A stretch of 10,866 bases of DNA from JBOFFI01 sp051657245 (GTDB taxonomy: Bacteria > Pseudomonadota > Alphaproteobacteria > Holosporales > JBOFFI01), in contig JBOFKI010000054.1 in assembly GCA_051657245.1 (NCBI GenBank), forward strand, positions 1 through 10,866, written 5' to 3'. This document shows, one piece after another, positions 5,140 to 10,866 of the stretch. Both the position numbers and the translations under genes were made by a program. Below the pieces are notes generated by a model. That model was not told where the DNA came from, did no database searches, and was given only the letters and a program-made list of their open reading frames with translations. Position 1 is the stretch's first letter. Each line of letters starts with the position of its first letter.

Positions 5140-7011
5140 ATGGACGTCTCCTCCAAAGCTTTACCTGAATCCCTTGAAAAAGGCGCTGCAGCCATCCAAG
5201 AAACAGGCAGATTGTTGCCTGAAACCCCTGGCGTGTATCGCATGCTAAGTTATCGAAGTGAGGTGCTTTATGTCGGAAAAGCTAAAAATTTAAAGAGAAG
5301 GGTCTTAAGTTATACACAGACCGACAAACTATCTCGTCGAATCAAGCAGATGGTGGCCCAAACTGATAAAATGGAGATCGTTCACACCCAAACCGAAGCC
5401 GAGGCTTTGCTTTTAGAAACCAATCTGATTAAGAAACTTTCGCCACGTTACAATATTCTTTTTAGAGATGGCAAAACACGTCCCTACATCTTCTTGAGTG
5501 ACGGGCCATGGCCTCTCCTCACAAAGCGCCGAAAAAATGACCCCGCAAGGGGTGATTATTTTGGTCCCTTCGCATCGATCGATGCGCTGCAAGAGACTTT
5601 GTCAATTCTCTATAAAGCCTTTCTAATCCGATCTTGCCCTGATACGGTCTTTGCTAATCGAAAGCGTCCTTGCCTACAATACCACATTAAGCGCTGTAGT
5701 GCGCCGTGTGTGAATAAAATTATGCCCGAAGCCTACAACCAAACTGTCCAGCAAGCTCGCGCTGTTTTATTGGGAAAATCGAAAGAAGTTCACGCAATTC
5801 TGGTGAAGGAAATGGAGACAGCGAGCGATGCCAGGGCTTATGAGCGCGCAGCGTTGCTGAGGAATAGAATTCAGGCCTTGGCTAAAATTCAGGCGCACCA
5901 ATCGATTTATACCCAGGCTTTGAAAGATGGAGATATCTTAGGGCTTGCCTATCAAGCAGGCGTTTGTTGTATCCAGGTGTTCTTTTTCAGAAATGGGGGT
6001 AATTATGGGACACAAACCTTTTTTCCTAAGCAAAGCCAAGAAGAAAATCCTTTGACAGTGTTTCAGGCCTTCATCGCTCAATTTTATGAAGGCGTTGCGC
6101 CGCCGCCTGTTATTTTGTTAAGTCACAACGTTCCGGAAATGCATCTACTGGAAGAAGCCCTTAGCCTTCGGACAGCCACCCCAGTGAAGCTGCAGATTCC
6201 TAGGCAGGGAATCAAGCAAAAGATTGTTCAACAGGCGCTCCGCAATGCGGAAGAAGCGCTGGGGCGACATTTGGCTCAAAGAGAGTCTCAGCGGGCAATA
6301 GGAGAGACCCTTGCAAAGGTTTTTGGGTTAAAGTGCGCGCCCCAGCGGATAGAGGTCTATGATAATAGCCATCTCCAAGGAACCCACGCTTTTGGTGCCA
6401 TGATTGTCGCAACCTCTGAAGGCTTTCTGAAACAAGCCTATCGAAAATTTCAAATCCATCAAACCAACGTGGGCGATGATTTTCAGATGATGCGAGAAGT
6501 TATGGAGCGTCGGTTTAAAAAAAGTCTGGAACAAGATCCAGGTCGACAAAATCTTGAATGGCCAGACCTGCTGATTGTGGATGGGGGAAAAGGACAGCTT
6601 TCGGCTGTCCAAGACGTGCTTACAAATTTAGGTCTCCAAGATATTCCGTTGATCGCGATGGCAAAAGGGCCTGATCGAAACGCGGGACATGAAATCTTTT
6701 ACCAAACAAATTCCCCGCCGCTTCAGTTGGATTTCAAAGATCCTGTTCTCTATTATTTGCAACGGCTGCGGGATGAAGCCCATCGTTATGGGATTTCTGC
6801 CCACAGGCAAAAACGCCTCAAAAAAATGAGTGAATCTGGCCTAGAAGAAATTCCAGGCGTTGGCAGCGTTCGAAAAAAACTTTTGATACGTTATTTAGGG
6901 TCTTTGGAGGCTGTACGAAGGGCCAGTGTGGAAGATCTCCAGGCTATACCAGGAATTCACGCAACCCTAGCAAGAAAAATCTTTGCTTATTTTCAAAGCG
7001 GTGCTACATAA
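5140..7011 (+). CDS. uvrC: UvrABC excinuclease subunit C
   Basis: UvrC makes both incisions around DNA damage in nucleotide excision repair, working with UvrA and UvrB in the cytoplasm. The 623-residue product has the complete domain order. The GIY-YIG nuclease occupies about residues 25-105 (PGVYRM, LYVGKAKNLKRRV, and E93 in LLETNLIKKL). A four-cysteine iron-sulphur motif follows (C166, C178, C186, C190, spaced as in E. coli UvrC). The UVR domain that binds UvrB is at about 213-248. The RNase H-like 5' nuclease has D408 in YDNSHLQG, D491 in VDGGKGQ and H548 in RDEAHR. Paired helix-hairpin-helix motifs follow (about 567-618, IPGVGSVRKK and IPGIHATLARK). The ATG at 5140 has no ribosome-binding site, but the homologous N-terminal block begins just inside it, and the only close alternatives (TTG at 5212 and 5215) would cut into that block. 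pgsA follows 32 bases after the stop. Confidence 0.97.
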   Translation: MDVSSKALPESLEKGAAAIQETGRLLPETPGVYRMLSYRSEVLYVGKAKNLKRRVLSYTQTDKLSRRIKQMVAQTDKMEIVHTQTEAEALLLETNLIKKLSPRYNILFRDGKTRPYIFLSDGPWPLLTKRRKNDPARGDYFGPFASIDALQETLSILYKAFLIRSCPDTVFANRKRPCLQYHIKRCSAPCVNKIMPEAYNQTVQQARAVLLGKSKEVHAILVKEMETASDARAYERAALLRNRIQALAKIQAHQSIYTQALKDGDILGLAYQAGVCCIQVFFFRNGGNYGTQTFFPKQSQEENPLTVFQAFIAQFYEGVAPPPVILLSHNVPEMHLLEEALSLRTATPVKLQIPRQGIKQKIVQQALRNAEEALGRHLAQRESQRAIGETLAKVFGLKCAPQRIEVYDNSHLQGTHAFGAMIVATSEGFLKQAYRKFQIHQTNVGDDFQMMREVMERRFKKSLEQDPGRQNLEWPDLLIVDGGKGQLSAVQDVLTNLGLQDIPLIAMAKGPDRNAGHEIFYQTNSPPLQLDFKDPVLYYLQRLRDEAHRYGISAHRQKRLKKMSESGLEEIPGVGSVRKKLLIRYLGSLEAVRRASVEDLQAIPGIHATLARKIFAYFQSGAT

Positions 7012-7043
7012 TGCATGGAATAGTTAATTTTTAGTAAAAAAGA

Positions 7044-7637
7044 GTGATTTGCGTGGTGCATCGCCTCCCTCATCTCCCTAATATCTTGACATTTTCAAGA
7101 ATTGCAGCGATCCCACTGATCATGTTTTTTTTCTATTACCCATTCTATCTTTCTTCTTTGCTTGCAGCGCTCTTGTTTGCCGTTGTCTGTTTAACTGATT
7201 ATTTTGATGGATATTTGGCAAGGACCTATCAAAACGTCTCAAGACTAGGGGCTTTTCTAGATCCAGTTGCAGACAAAATTTTGGTAGCAGTAACCCTGTT
7301 GATGCTGACAGATTCTCGCACCATCCAAGGCATTTCAATTGTGCCAGCAGCGCTTATTTTATCGCGGGAAATGATGGTTTCAGGTTTGAGAGAATTTTTA
7401 GCAGCGCTGCATGTATCCCTCCCCGTCAGCCGTTTCTCAAAATGGAAAACGGGATTGCAAATGTTTTCTTTGGGGTTTCTTTTGCTTTCCCGAGAAATTG
7501 CTTTGGCTGATTTTTTTCAGTCTATTCTCTTTTCTGCAGGAATCTATATCCTTTGGATCAGCGCTTTTCTAACTATGATGACAGGGTATCACTATATCAA
7601 GGCTTGCAAAGTTTACTTTGTAGAAGGCTCGCGCTAA
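7044..7637 (+). CDS. pgsA: CDP-diacylglycerol--glycerol-3-phosphate 3-phosphatidyltransferase
   Basis: This inner-membrane enzyme joins CDP-diacylglycerol and glycerol-3-phosphate to phosphatidylglycerol phosphate, the committed step to phosphatidylglycerol and cardiolipin. The CDP-alcohol phosphotransferase signature D-x2-DG-x2-AR-x8-G-x3-D-x3-D is complete: D52, D55-G56, A59-R60, G69, D73 and D77. The N-terminal LPNILTFSRI is typical of PgsA, and several hydrophobic helices follow, within a 197-residue length normal for the family. The start is uncertain: the GTG at 7044 gives the longest frame, but GTG codons at 7053 and 7056 are better placed behind AAAGAG (7039-7044), and the family usually has only a few residues before LPN. 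The gene lies 32 bases after uvrC with no terminator between. A uvrC-pgsA order is a familiar linkage in proteobacteria, and the two are probably co-transcribed. Confidence 0.93.
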   Translation: MICVVHRLPHLPNILTFSRIAAIPLIMFFFYYPFYLSSLLAALLFAVVCLTDYFDGYLARTYQNVSRLGAFLDPVADKILVAVTLLMLTDSRTIQGISIVPAALILSREMMVSGLREFLAALHVSLPVSRFSKWKTGLQMFSLGFLLLSREIALADFFQSILFSAGIYILWISAFLTMMTGYHYIKACKVYFVEGSR

Positions 7638-7668
7638 TTTTTGAAAAAGATGCGGTCCCTAGATTGCA

Positions 7669-7765
7669 TAATAGGAAAAACATCTTTAAAATGAAAACGC
7701 TGGGAGCTTTCTTAGAAAATAATCTATTTTTCAGACGCTTCCTTCTGTGTGAGACTTTCCTATTA
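7669..7765 (+). promoter_or_regulatory. Inverted repeat in the rpsA leader, candidate regulatory structure
   Basis: TAATAGGAAA (7669-7678) and TTTCCTATTA (7756-7765) are perfect 10-bp complements enclosing 77 bases. Inside lies a smaller hairpin around 7710-7735 (AAAATA-ATC-TATTTT). The 216-base interval between pgsA and rpsA has no other gene. S1 represses its own translation through a structured leader in some bacteria, so an autoregulatory fold is plausible but unproven here. TTGACC at 7795-7800 lacks a -10 partner, and no convincing rpsA promoter was found. Confidence 0.35.
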
Positions 7766-7853
7766 CGAGTCGTGCCTCAAAGTAGGAAGGGTTATTGACC
7801 CATTAACGCGATTTTTCCGGCCGAACAAGAAAAATTATAGAGGAATAGAAACC

Positions 7854-9599
7854 ATGACACGTGCCAATGCACATCCTGAGATAAACGATGAAGATTTTGA
7901 AAAACTTTTGGAAGATTCTCTCAAACAACGTGATATTATTGAGGGACATGTTCTGAAAGGACGAATCGTTGCCATTGAAAACAACGAAGTCTTGATTGAT
8001 GTGGGCCTAAAATCCGAGGGACGCGTTCCCCTTAAAGAATTTTCAATCTCAGGCCAAGACCCCCAGTTGAAAATTGGAGATGAAGTTGAGGTTTATCTAG
8101 AAAAAGTCGAAGATAAAAACGGCCAAGCCCTTCTAAGCCGTGAAAAGGCTAAGCGTGAAGCTGTTTGGCAACAGCTAGAGGCTTGCTCGAAAGATAACCA
8201 ATATGTGGAAGGTACGATTACCCATCGCGTTAAAGGTGGGTTTACGGTTGACCTTGGGGGGGCTATTGCTTTCTTACCAGGCAGCCAGGTCGATATCCGT
8301 CCTATCAAAGATGCAAATCCATTGATCGGCGTTACTCAGCCTTTCCAAATCTTGAAGATGGATCGTGCCCGCAGCAACATTGTGGTCTCCCGTCGTAGCA
8401 TTATGGAAGATTCACGCGCAGAAGCTCGCACTGAACTGGTAGCTAACCTTGAAGAAGGTCAAGTTATTGCAGGTATCGTAAAAAACATCACAGATTACGG
8501 TGCTTTCATCGATTTAGGTGGCGTCGATGGCCTCTTGCACGTTACAGACATTGCTTGGAAACGTGTGAATCATCCAAGCGATGTGTTAACAGTGGGCCAA
8601 ACAGTAACTGTGAAGATCGTTCGTTTTAACCGGGAAACTCAACGAATTTCCTTAGGCCTCAAACAGCTGGATTCAGATCCTTGGGAGAAAGTCGCAGGAC
8701 GTTTCCCCATTGGCTCTAGGATTAAAGGCAGAGTCACCAATGTCACAGATTACGGCGCATTTGTGGAGCTTGATGAAGGCATTGAAGGCCTTATTCACGT
8801 TTCCGAAATGGTCTGGAGCCGGAAAAATATTTCTCCAAGCAAAATAGTTTCCACCAGCCAAGAGGTTGAAGTTATGGTGCTGGATCTTGATATGACAAAA
8901 AGGCGAATTTCTCTAGGCCTCAAGCAGTGCACAGAGAACCCTTGGAGCAAAATCATAGAAAAATATCCCTCTGGTACTGTTTTTGAGGGTGAGGTTAAAA
9001 ATGTTACAGAATTTGGACTTTTTGTTGGCATGACTGATGAAGTGGACGGCATGGTTCATCTTTCTGATCTGTCATGGGAAAAACCTGGAGAAGAAGCTTT
9101 GACAGCCTACCAAAAAGGTATGACCATCCAAGTGAAGGTGCTGGACGTTGATGCTGAAAAAGAACGCATCAGCTTGGGTGTGAAGCAGCTCACCGCAGAT
9201 CCTTATGAATCCAAATTAGGTGATTTCAAAAAGGGCGCAGTGGTGACGTGTGAAGTCCTAGAGGTCTTGGAAGCCGGGATTGAAGTTTCCCTTTCAGGGG
9301 GCTCGACAACAGGGTTTATCCGAAAGGGTGAGCTATCACGGGATCGGAGCGAACAACGTTCGTCTCGCTTTGCCGTAGGAGAAAAGGTAGATGCGAAAAT
9401 CATTGCGTTTGATAAAATCTCTCGCAAGGTCAACCTCTCCATCAAAGCGCGGGAGATTGAGGAAGATCGTCAAGCCCTCGCAACCTATGGTTCTTCAGAC
9501 AGTGGCGCCAGCTTAGGTGATATCTTAGGTGCTGCGATGAGCCGTGCTCAAGAAAAAGCCCGCAACGAAGCAGAAGACGAAGCCAAGGCAAAAGATTAA
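7854..9599 (+). CDS. rpsA: 30S ribosomal protein S1
   Basis: S1 binds mRNA on the small ribosomal subunit and helps start translation, mainly on weakly marked or structured messages. The start is the ATG at 7854, preceded by AGAGGA (7839-7844); the frame is open for 35 more codons upstream but without family-like sequence. The 581-residue product has six S1 repeats. The first two (about 28-100 and 115-185) are the divergent ribosome-binding pair. Four RNA-binding repeats follow, marked by the recurring ITDYGAFIDLGGVDGLLHV, VTDYGAFVELDEGIEGLIHV, VTEFGLFVGMTDEVDGMVHL and a degenerate last copy near 490-555. RISLGLKQ or RISLGVKQ closes three of them. The C-terminal tail is rich in Glu, Lys and Ala. 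The 581-residue length is within the usual range for alphaproteobacteria. cmk, a frequent upstream neighbour, is absent. A weak-leader gene such as uvrC nearby would rely on different initiation. Confidence 0.97.
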   Translation: MTRANAHPEINDEDFEKLLEDSLKQRDIIEGHVLKGRIVAIENNEVLIDVGLKSEGRVPLKEFSISGQDPQLKIGDEVEVYLEKVEDKNGQALLSREKAKREAVWQQLEACSKDNQYVEGTITHRVKGGFTVDLGGAIAFLPGSQVDIRPIKDANPLIGVTQPFQILKMDRARSNIVVSRRSIMEDSRAEARTELVANLEEGQVIAGIVKNITDYGAFIDLGGVDGLLHVTDIAWKRVNHPSDVLTVGQTVTVKIVRFNRETQRISLGLKQLDSDPWEKVAGRFPIGSRIKGRVTNVTDYGAFVELDEGIEGLIHVSEMVWSRKNISPSKIVSTSQEVEVMVLDLDMTKRRISLGLKQCTENPWSKIIEKYPSGTVFEGEVKNVTEFGLFVGMTDEVDGMVHLSDLSWEKPGEEALTAYQKGMTIQVKVLDVDAEKERISLGVKQLTADPYESKLGDFKKGAVVTCEVLEVLEAGIEVSLSGGSTTGFIRKGELSRDRSEQRSSRFAVGEKVDAKIIAFDKISRKVNLSIKAREIEEDRQALATYGSSDSGASLGDILGAAMSRAQEKARNEAEDEAKAKD

Positions 9600-9630
9600 G
9601 CATTACTTGGTTTGATCAAGACTCGCCTGG

Positions 9631-9654
9631 AAGCCCTCTTTCATGAGAGGGCTT
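9631..9654. terminator. Hairpin terminator between rpsA and the convergent Cys-rich genes
   Basis: AAGCCCTCT (9631-9639) and AGAGGGCTT (9646-9654) form a perfect 9-bp stem with a 6-base loop (TTCATG), 31 bases after the rpsA stop. Only a short T stretch follows on the plus strand (TT then TGGG). As it sits between convergent genes (9599 and 9693), it can serve both strands. Confidence 0.65.
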
Positions 9655-9692
9655 TGGGCGGGTGTTTCATAAGGAATATGGCATGCCCCCAG

Positions 9693-9968
9693 CTATTGCT
9701 CCGTATACGTCGGATCTGGGGTGAGAGGTGCTGTTTGGCCACTTGGCTTTTCTGGGATGAAGGGTGGCGTCCGACCTTCTGTTTTTTGGCGGTATGCAAG
9801 GCATTTATTATAGCTTTTTGGAAAATGCTCCATACATTCCCAGCGCATGTGAGATCCTGGAAGACAGGACTCTCTCTCACATTGAATAACGCTTACAGCC
9901 CTTCCGTCTGGTGCGTGACCTAAATTCAAGCATACAAAGCCTGCTGCAGCATAAACATAGTGCTTCAT
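9693..9968 (-). CDS. Small exported cysteine-containing protein with a proline-rich tail
   Basis: I do not recognise this 91-residue protein. An N-terminal hydrophobic stretch (MKHYVYAAAGFVCLNLGHA) looks like a signal peptide, with C13 inside it. A module with C30, C35, C45 and C56 follows (spacing C-x4-C-x9-C-x10-C), and then a Pro/Thr-rich tail (about 64-91, with TPPFIPEKP). An even number of cysteines in the exported part suggests disulphide bonds. The ATG lies one base after the stop of the gene at 9970-10599, and a GGAGG sits about 13 bases before it within that gene's last codons, so the pair is translationally coupled. The shared plan of signal peptide, Cys module and Pro-rich tail suggests related proteins that act together outside the cytoplasm. 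The overlapping plus-strand frame (9612-9923) has no such features and is rejected. Confidence 0.7.
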   Translation of the reverse strand: MKHYVYAAAGFVCLNLGHAPDGRAVSVIQCERESCLPGSHMRWECMEHFPKSYNKCLAYRQKTEGRTPPFIPEKPSGQTAPLTPDPTYTEQ

Positions 9969-9969
9969 G

Positions 9970-10599
9970 TTACCAATCTATCCTCCGCTCTGGAATGGTG
10001 ATTCTGTAAGCTTCAGGCACGGGTTGTTCTGAGACGATTTCAGGTGAAGCTCCCATTCCATGGATAGGAACAGATGGTGGGGGACGCATCCTTGTATCCA
10101 AGGGTTCTAAGGGCTTTCGATAAGGCGGAATGTTATCAGGCCCCATATTCTGAATTATGCGGGGACCAGGTGAGACGCCTTTTTCTATAATGACAAGAGG
10201 TTTTTCTTCTAATTTTTTCTTTTCTAAGGCTCCTTCATAGGCTTTCTTGCAATTTACAACAGTATCTTTTGGACAAGCGTCTAGACACAACCCTCCAAAG
10301 GTCTTGCTGGCAGAACAAGCGCCTGAAGTACAAACAAATTTGCAAAAGGTATTTTTTAATATAGCCAAATCTTGTTTCAGATTCGCTTTATTGGCTTGAG
10401 CCTTTGCGTTTTGTTGCTGGCAAGCCCCCAGCTTTGAAGGCTCACACCCCTTACATGCTTCATGAATGAAATTCAGCCGACACCACATTCCTTTGTTGCC
10501 CTCACATATTTTTTCGCAAAACGTATCTTTTGACCAAGCGTTGTTTCCCAAGTGCAGCGCTAAAAGCCCCCCTAAAAGATAGGTATATTTCTGGCCCAT
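9970..10599 (-). CDS. Exported protein with two six-cysteine modules and a proline-rich tail
   Basis: I do not recognise this 209-residue protein. The ATG at 10599 follows AAGGGGAGA at normal spacing. Residues 1-23 are a signal peptide (ending NNAWS). Two modules follow: C28-x3-C32-x7-C40-x8-C49-x2-C52-x7-C60 and C86-x3-C90-x4-C95-x9-C105-x3-C109-x7-C117. Each begins with Phe-Cys and has the same order of six cysteines, so they look like a duplicated domain joined by a Gln/Ala/Lys-rich helical linker (about 61-84). The rest (about 120-209) is rich in Pro, Glu, Arg and Ile (PPYRKPLEP, RPPPSVPIHG) with no cysteine. With twelve cysteines, a disulphide-rich periplasmic or secreted protein is likely; metal binding is the alternative. 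It is the first gene of a coupled pair with 9693-9968. Function is unknown; a host-interaction or envelope role is only inferred from the lifestyle guess. Confidence 0.78.
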   Translation of the reverse strand: MGQKYTYLLGGLLALHLGNNAWSKDTFCEKICEGNKGMWCRLNFIHEACKGCEPSKLGACQQQNAKAQANKANLKQDLAILKNTFCKFVCTSGACSASKTFGGLCLDACPKDTVVNCKKAYEGALEKKKLEEKPLVIIEKGVSPGPRIIQNMGPDNIPPYRKPLEPLDTRMRPPPSVPIHGMGASPEIVSEQPVPEAYRITIPERRIDW

Positions 10600-10723
10600 G
10601 ATTGTATCTCCCCTTATTTTTATTACATTGTTTTTAAATATTATTTTTAGAATAAAAAAAATATCTTAATAAAAAATAAAGGATCTAGGCTACATGTATA
10701 ATCCCAGATTGTGATGGCGTAAC

Positions 10724-10783
10724 ATGCAAGAAATTACCATCGAAAGAGAAACTATGGGGCAGGTATTAGGCCGTGTCCTCAAT
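10724..10783 (+). pseudogene. Possible gene head cut by the insertion sequence
   Basis: From the ATG at 10724 the plus strand reads MQEITIERETMGQVL and then enters the insertion-sequence end at 10769, stopping at TGA 10784 or within a few codons. A TATAAT lies at 10697-10702. The composition is protein-like, but there is no ribosome-binding site, and at 15 codons before the junction the reading may be accidental. Confidence 0.2.
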
Positions 10784-10866
10784 TGAGCCAAATGACGATG
10801 GAAGCCAAGTGAATGGCCCCGAGGAAATTGGTAGATGTTTTGTCATAACGCGTTGCCATAGCGCGG
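10769..10866 (-). mobile_element. End of an IS5-family insertion sequence, cut by the window edge
   Basis: The element's transposase 3' end begins ten bases inside a terminal sequence starting GGCCGTGTCCTCAATT at 10769, which resembles the GTGTCC-type ends of the IS427 group of IS5-family elements. The preceding TTA (10766-10768) could be the short target duplication this group makes. The other end lies outside the window, so neither boundary is proven. Confidence 0.7.
10779..10866 (-). CDS. IS5-family transposase, C-terminal fragment
   Basis: The minus strand from 10865 reads 28 residues to TGA at 10779-10781. They include ATRYDKTSTNFLGAIHLASI and end in IWLN. The RYDKT...NFL.A.HLA...IWL ending is characteristic of DDE transposases of the IS5 family (IS427-like group). 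The catalytic residues and the start lie beyond the right edge, so I cannot tell whether the copy is intact. Confidence 0.85.
   Translation of the reverse strand, partial: RAMATRYDKTSTNFLGAIHLASIVIWLN

Noticed and set aside
6212..6810. Minus-strand frames opposite uvrC
   Set aside because: The plus strand encodes conserved UvrC motifs throughout; the antisense readings show no family features.
7553..7798. Plus-strand 81-codon frame overlapping the pgsA end
   Set aside because: It overlaps the conserved pgsA C-terminus, has no ribosome-binding site, and its ATG inside (7691) also lacks one.
7795..7823. TTGACC as an rpsA promoter
   Set aside because: No -10 hexamer occurs 16-18 bases downstream; the nearest TATA-like sequence (7836-7840) is too far away.
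7749..7853. Longer N-terminus for ribosomal protein S1 from 7749
   Set aside because: The extra 35 residues are not S1-like, and AGAGGA at 7839-7844 places the start at 7854.
9612..9923. Plus-strand 103-codon frame after rpsA
   Set aside because: It runs through the terminator hairpin and opposite the 91-residue exported protein, which has a signal peptide and a coupled start.

Overview
The window looks like a chromosomal segment from an AT-leaning alphaproteobacterium. The best guess is an intracellular lineage of the Holosporales/Paracaedibacter kind. This is inference from three things: housekeeping genes of alphaproteobacterial type (cytochrome c oxidase subunit III with SURF1, UvrC, PgsA, a six-domain ribosomal protein S1), several unrecognised exported proteins, and intergenic DNA that looks partly decayed and is bordered by an insertion sequence.

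Layout. Positions 1-170 are very AT-rich and carry a good sigma-70-like promoter. It drives an unrecognised membrane-anchored protein (172-729) whose reading appears to continue in the next frame (752-949), so the gene is either frameshifted or two overlapping genes. A convergent gene (993-2123, minus) encodes a cysteine-free exported protein. Divergent from it is a short respiratory operon, ctaE/coxC (2325-3125) and surf1 (3126-3842), followed by a small exported protein that resembles the DUF2282/bufferin metal-binding family but lacks the two central cysteines (3921-4247).

Positions 4248-5139 hold no convincing intact gene. They contain a minus-strand gene remnant with in-frame stops, a start site with a strong ribosome-binding sequence that aborts after 8 codons, short direct repeats, and a cluster of dyad symmetries (4917-5095) ending in a terminator-like hairpin that also matches the DnaA-box consensus. 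A TTGACA promoter then starts uvrC so close to its ATG that the mRNA may be leaderless. uvrC (5140-7011) and pgsA (7044-7637) are followed by a 216-base leader with a 10-bp perfect inverted repeat and then rpsA (7854-9599), which is closed by a 9-bp hairpin.

On the minus strand, converging on rpsA, lie two translationally coupled genes (10599-9970 and 9968-9693). Both encode small exported proteins with the same plan: signal peptide, cysteine module, proline-rich tail. The larger one carries two six-cysteine modules with similar spacing. The right edge (10769-10866) is the end of an IS5-family insertion sequence, with the last 28 residues of its transposase.

The cox3-surf1 pair supports assembly of an aa3-type oxidase. 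If the bufferin-like protein handles copper, its location next to them would fit, but its missing ligands argue for a changed role. The most novel material is the Cys-rich secreted pair, the altered bufferin-like protein, and the structured non-coding block in front of uvrC.
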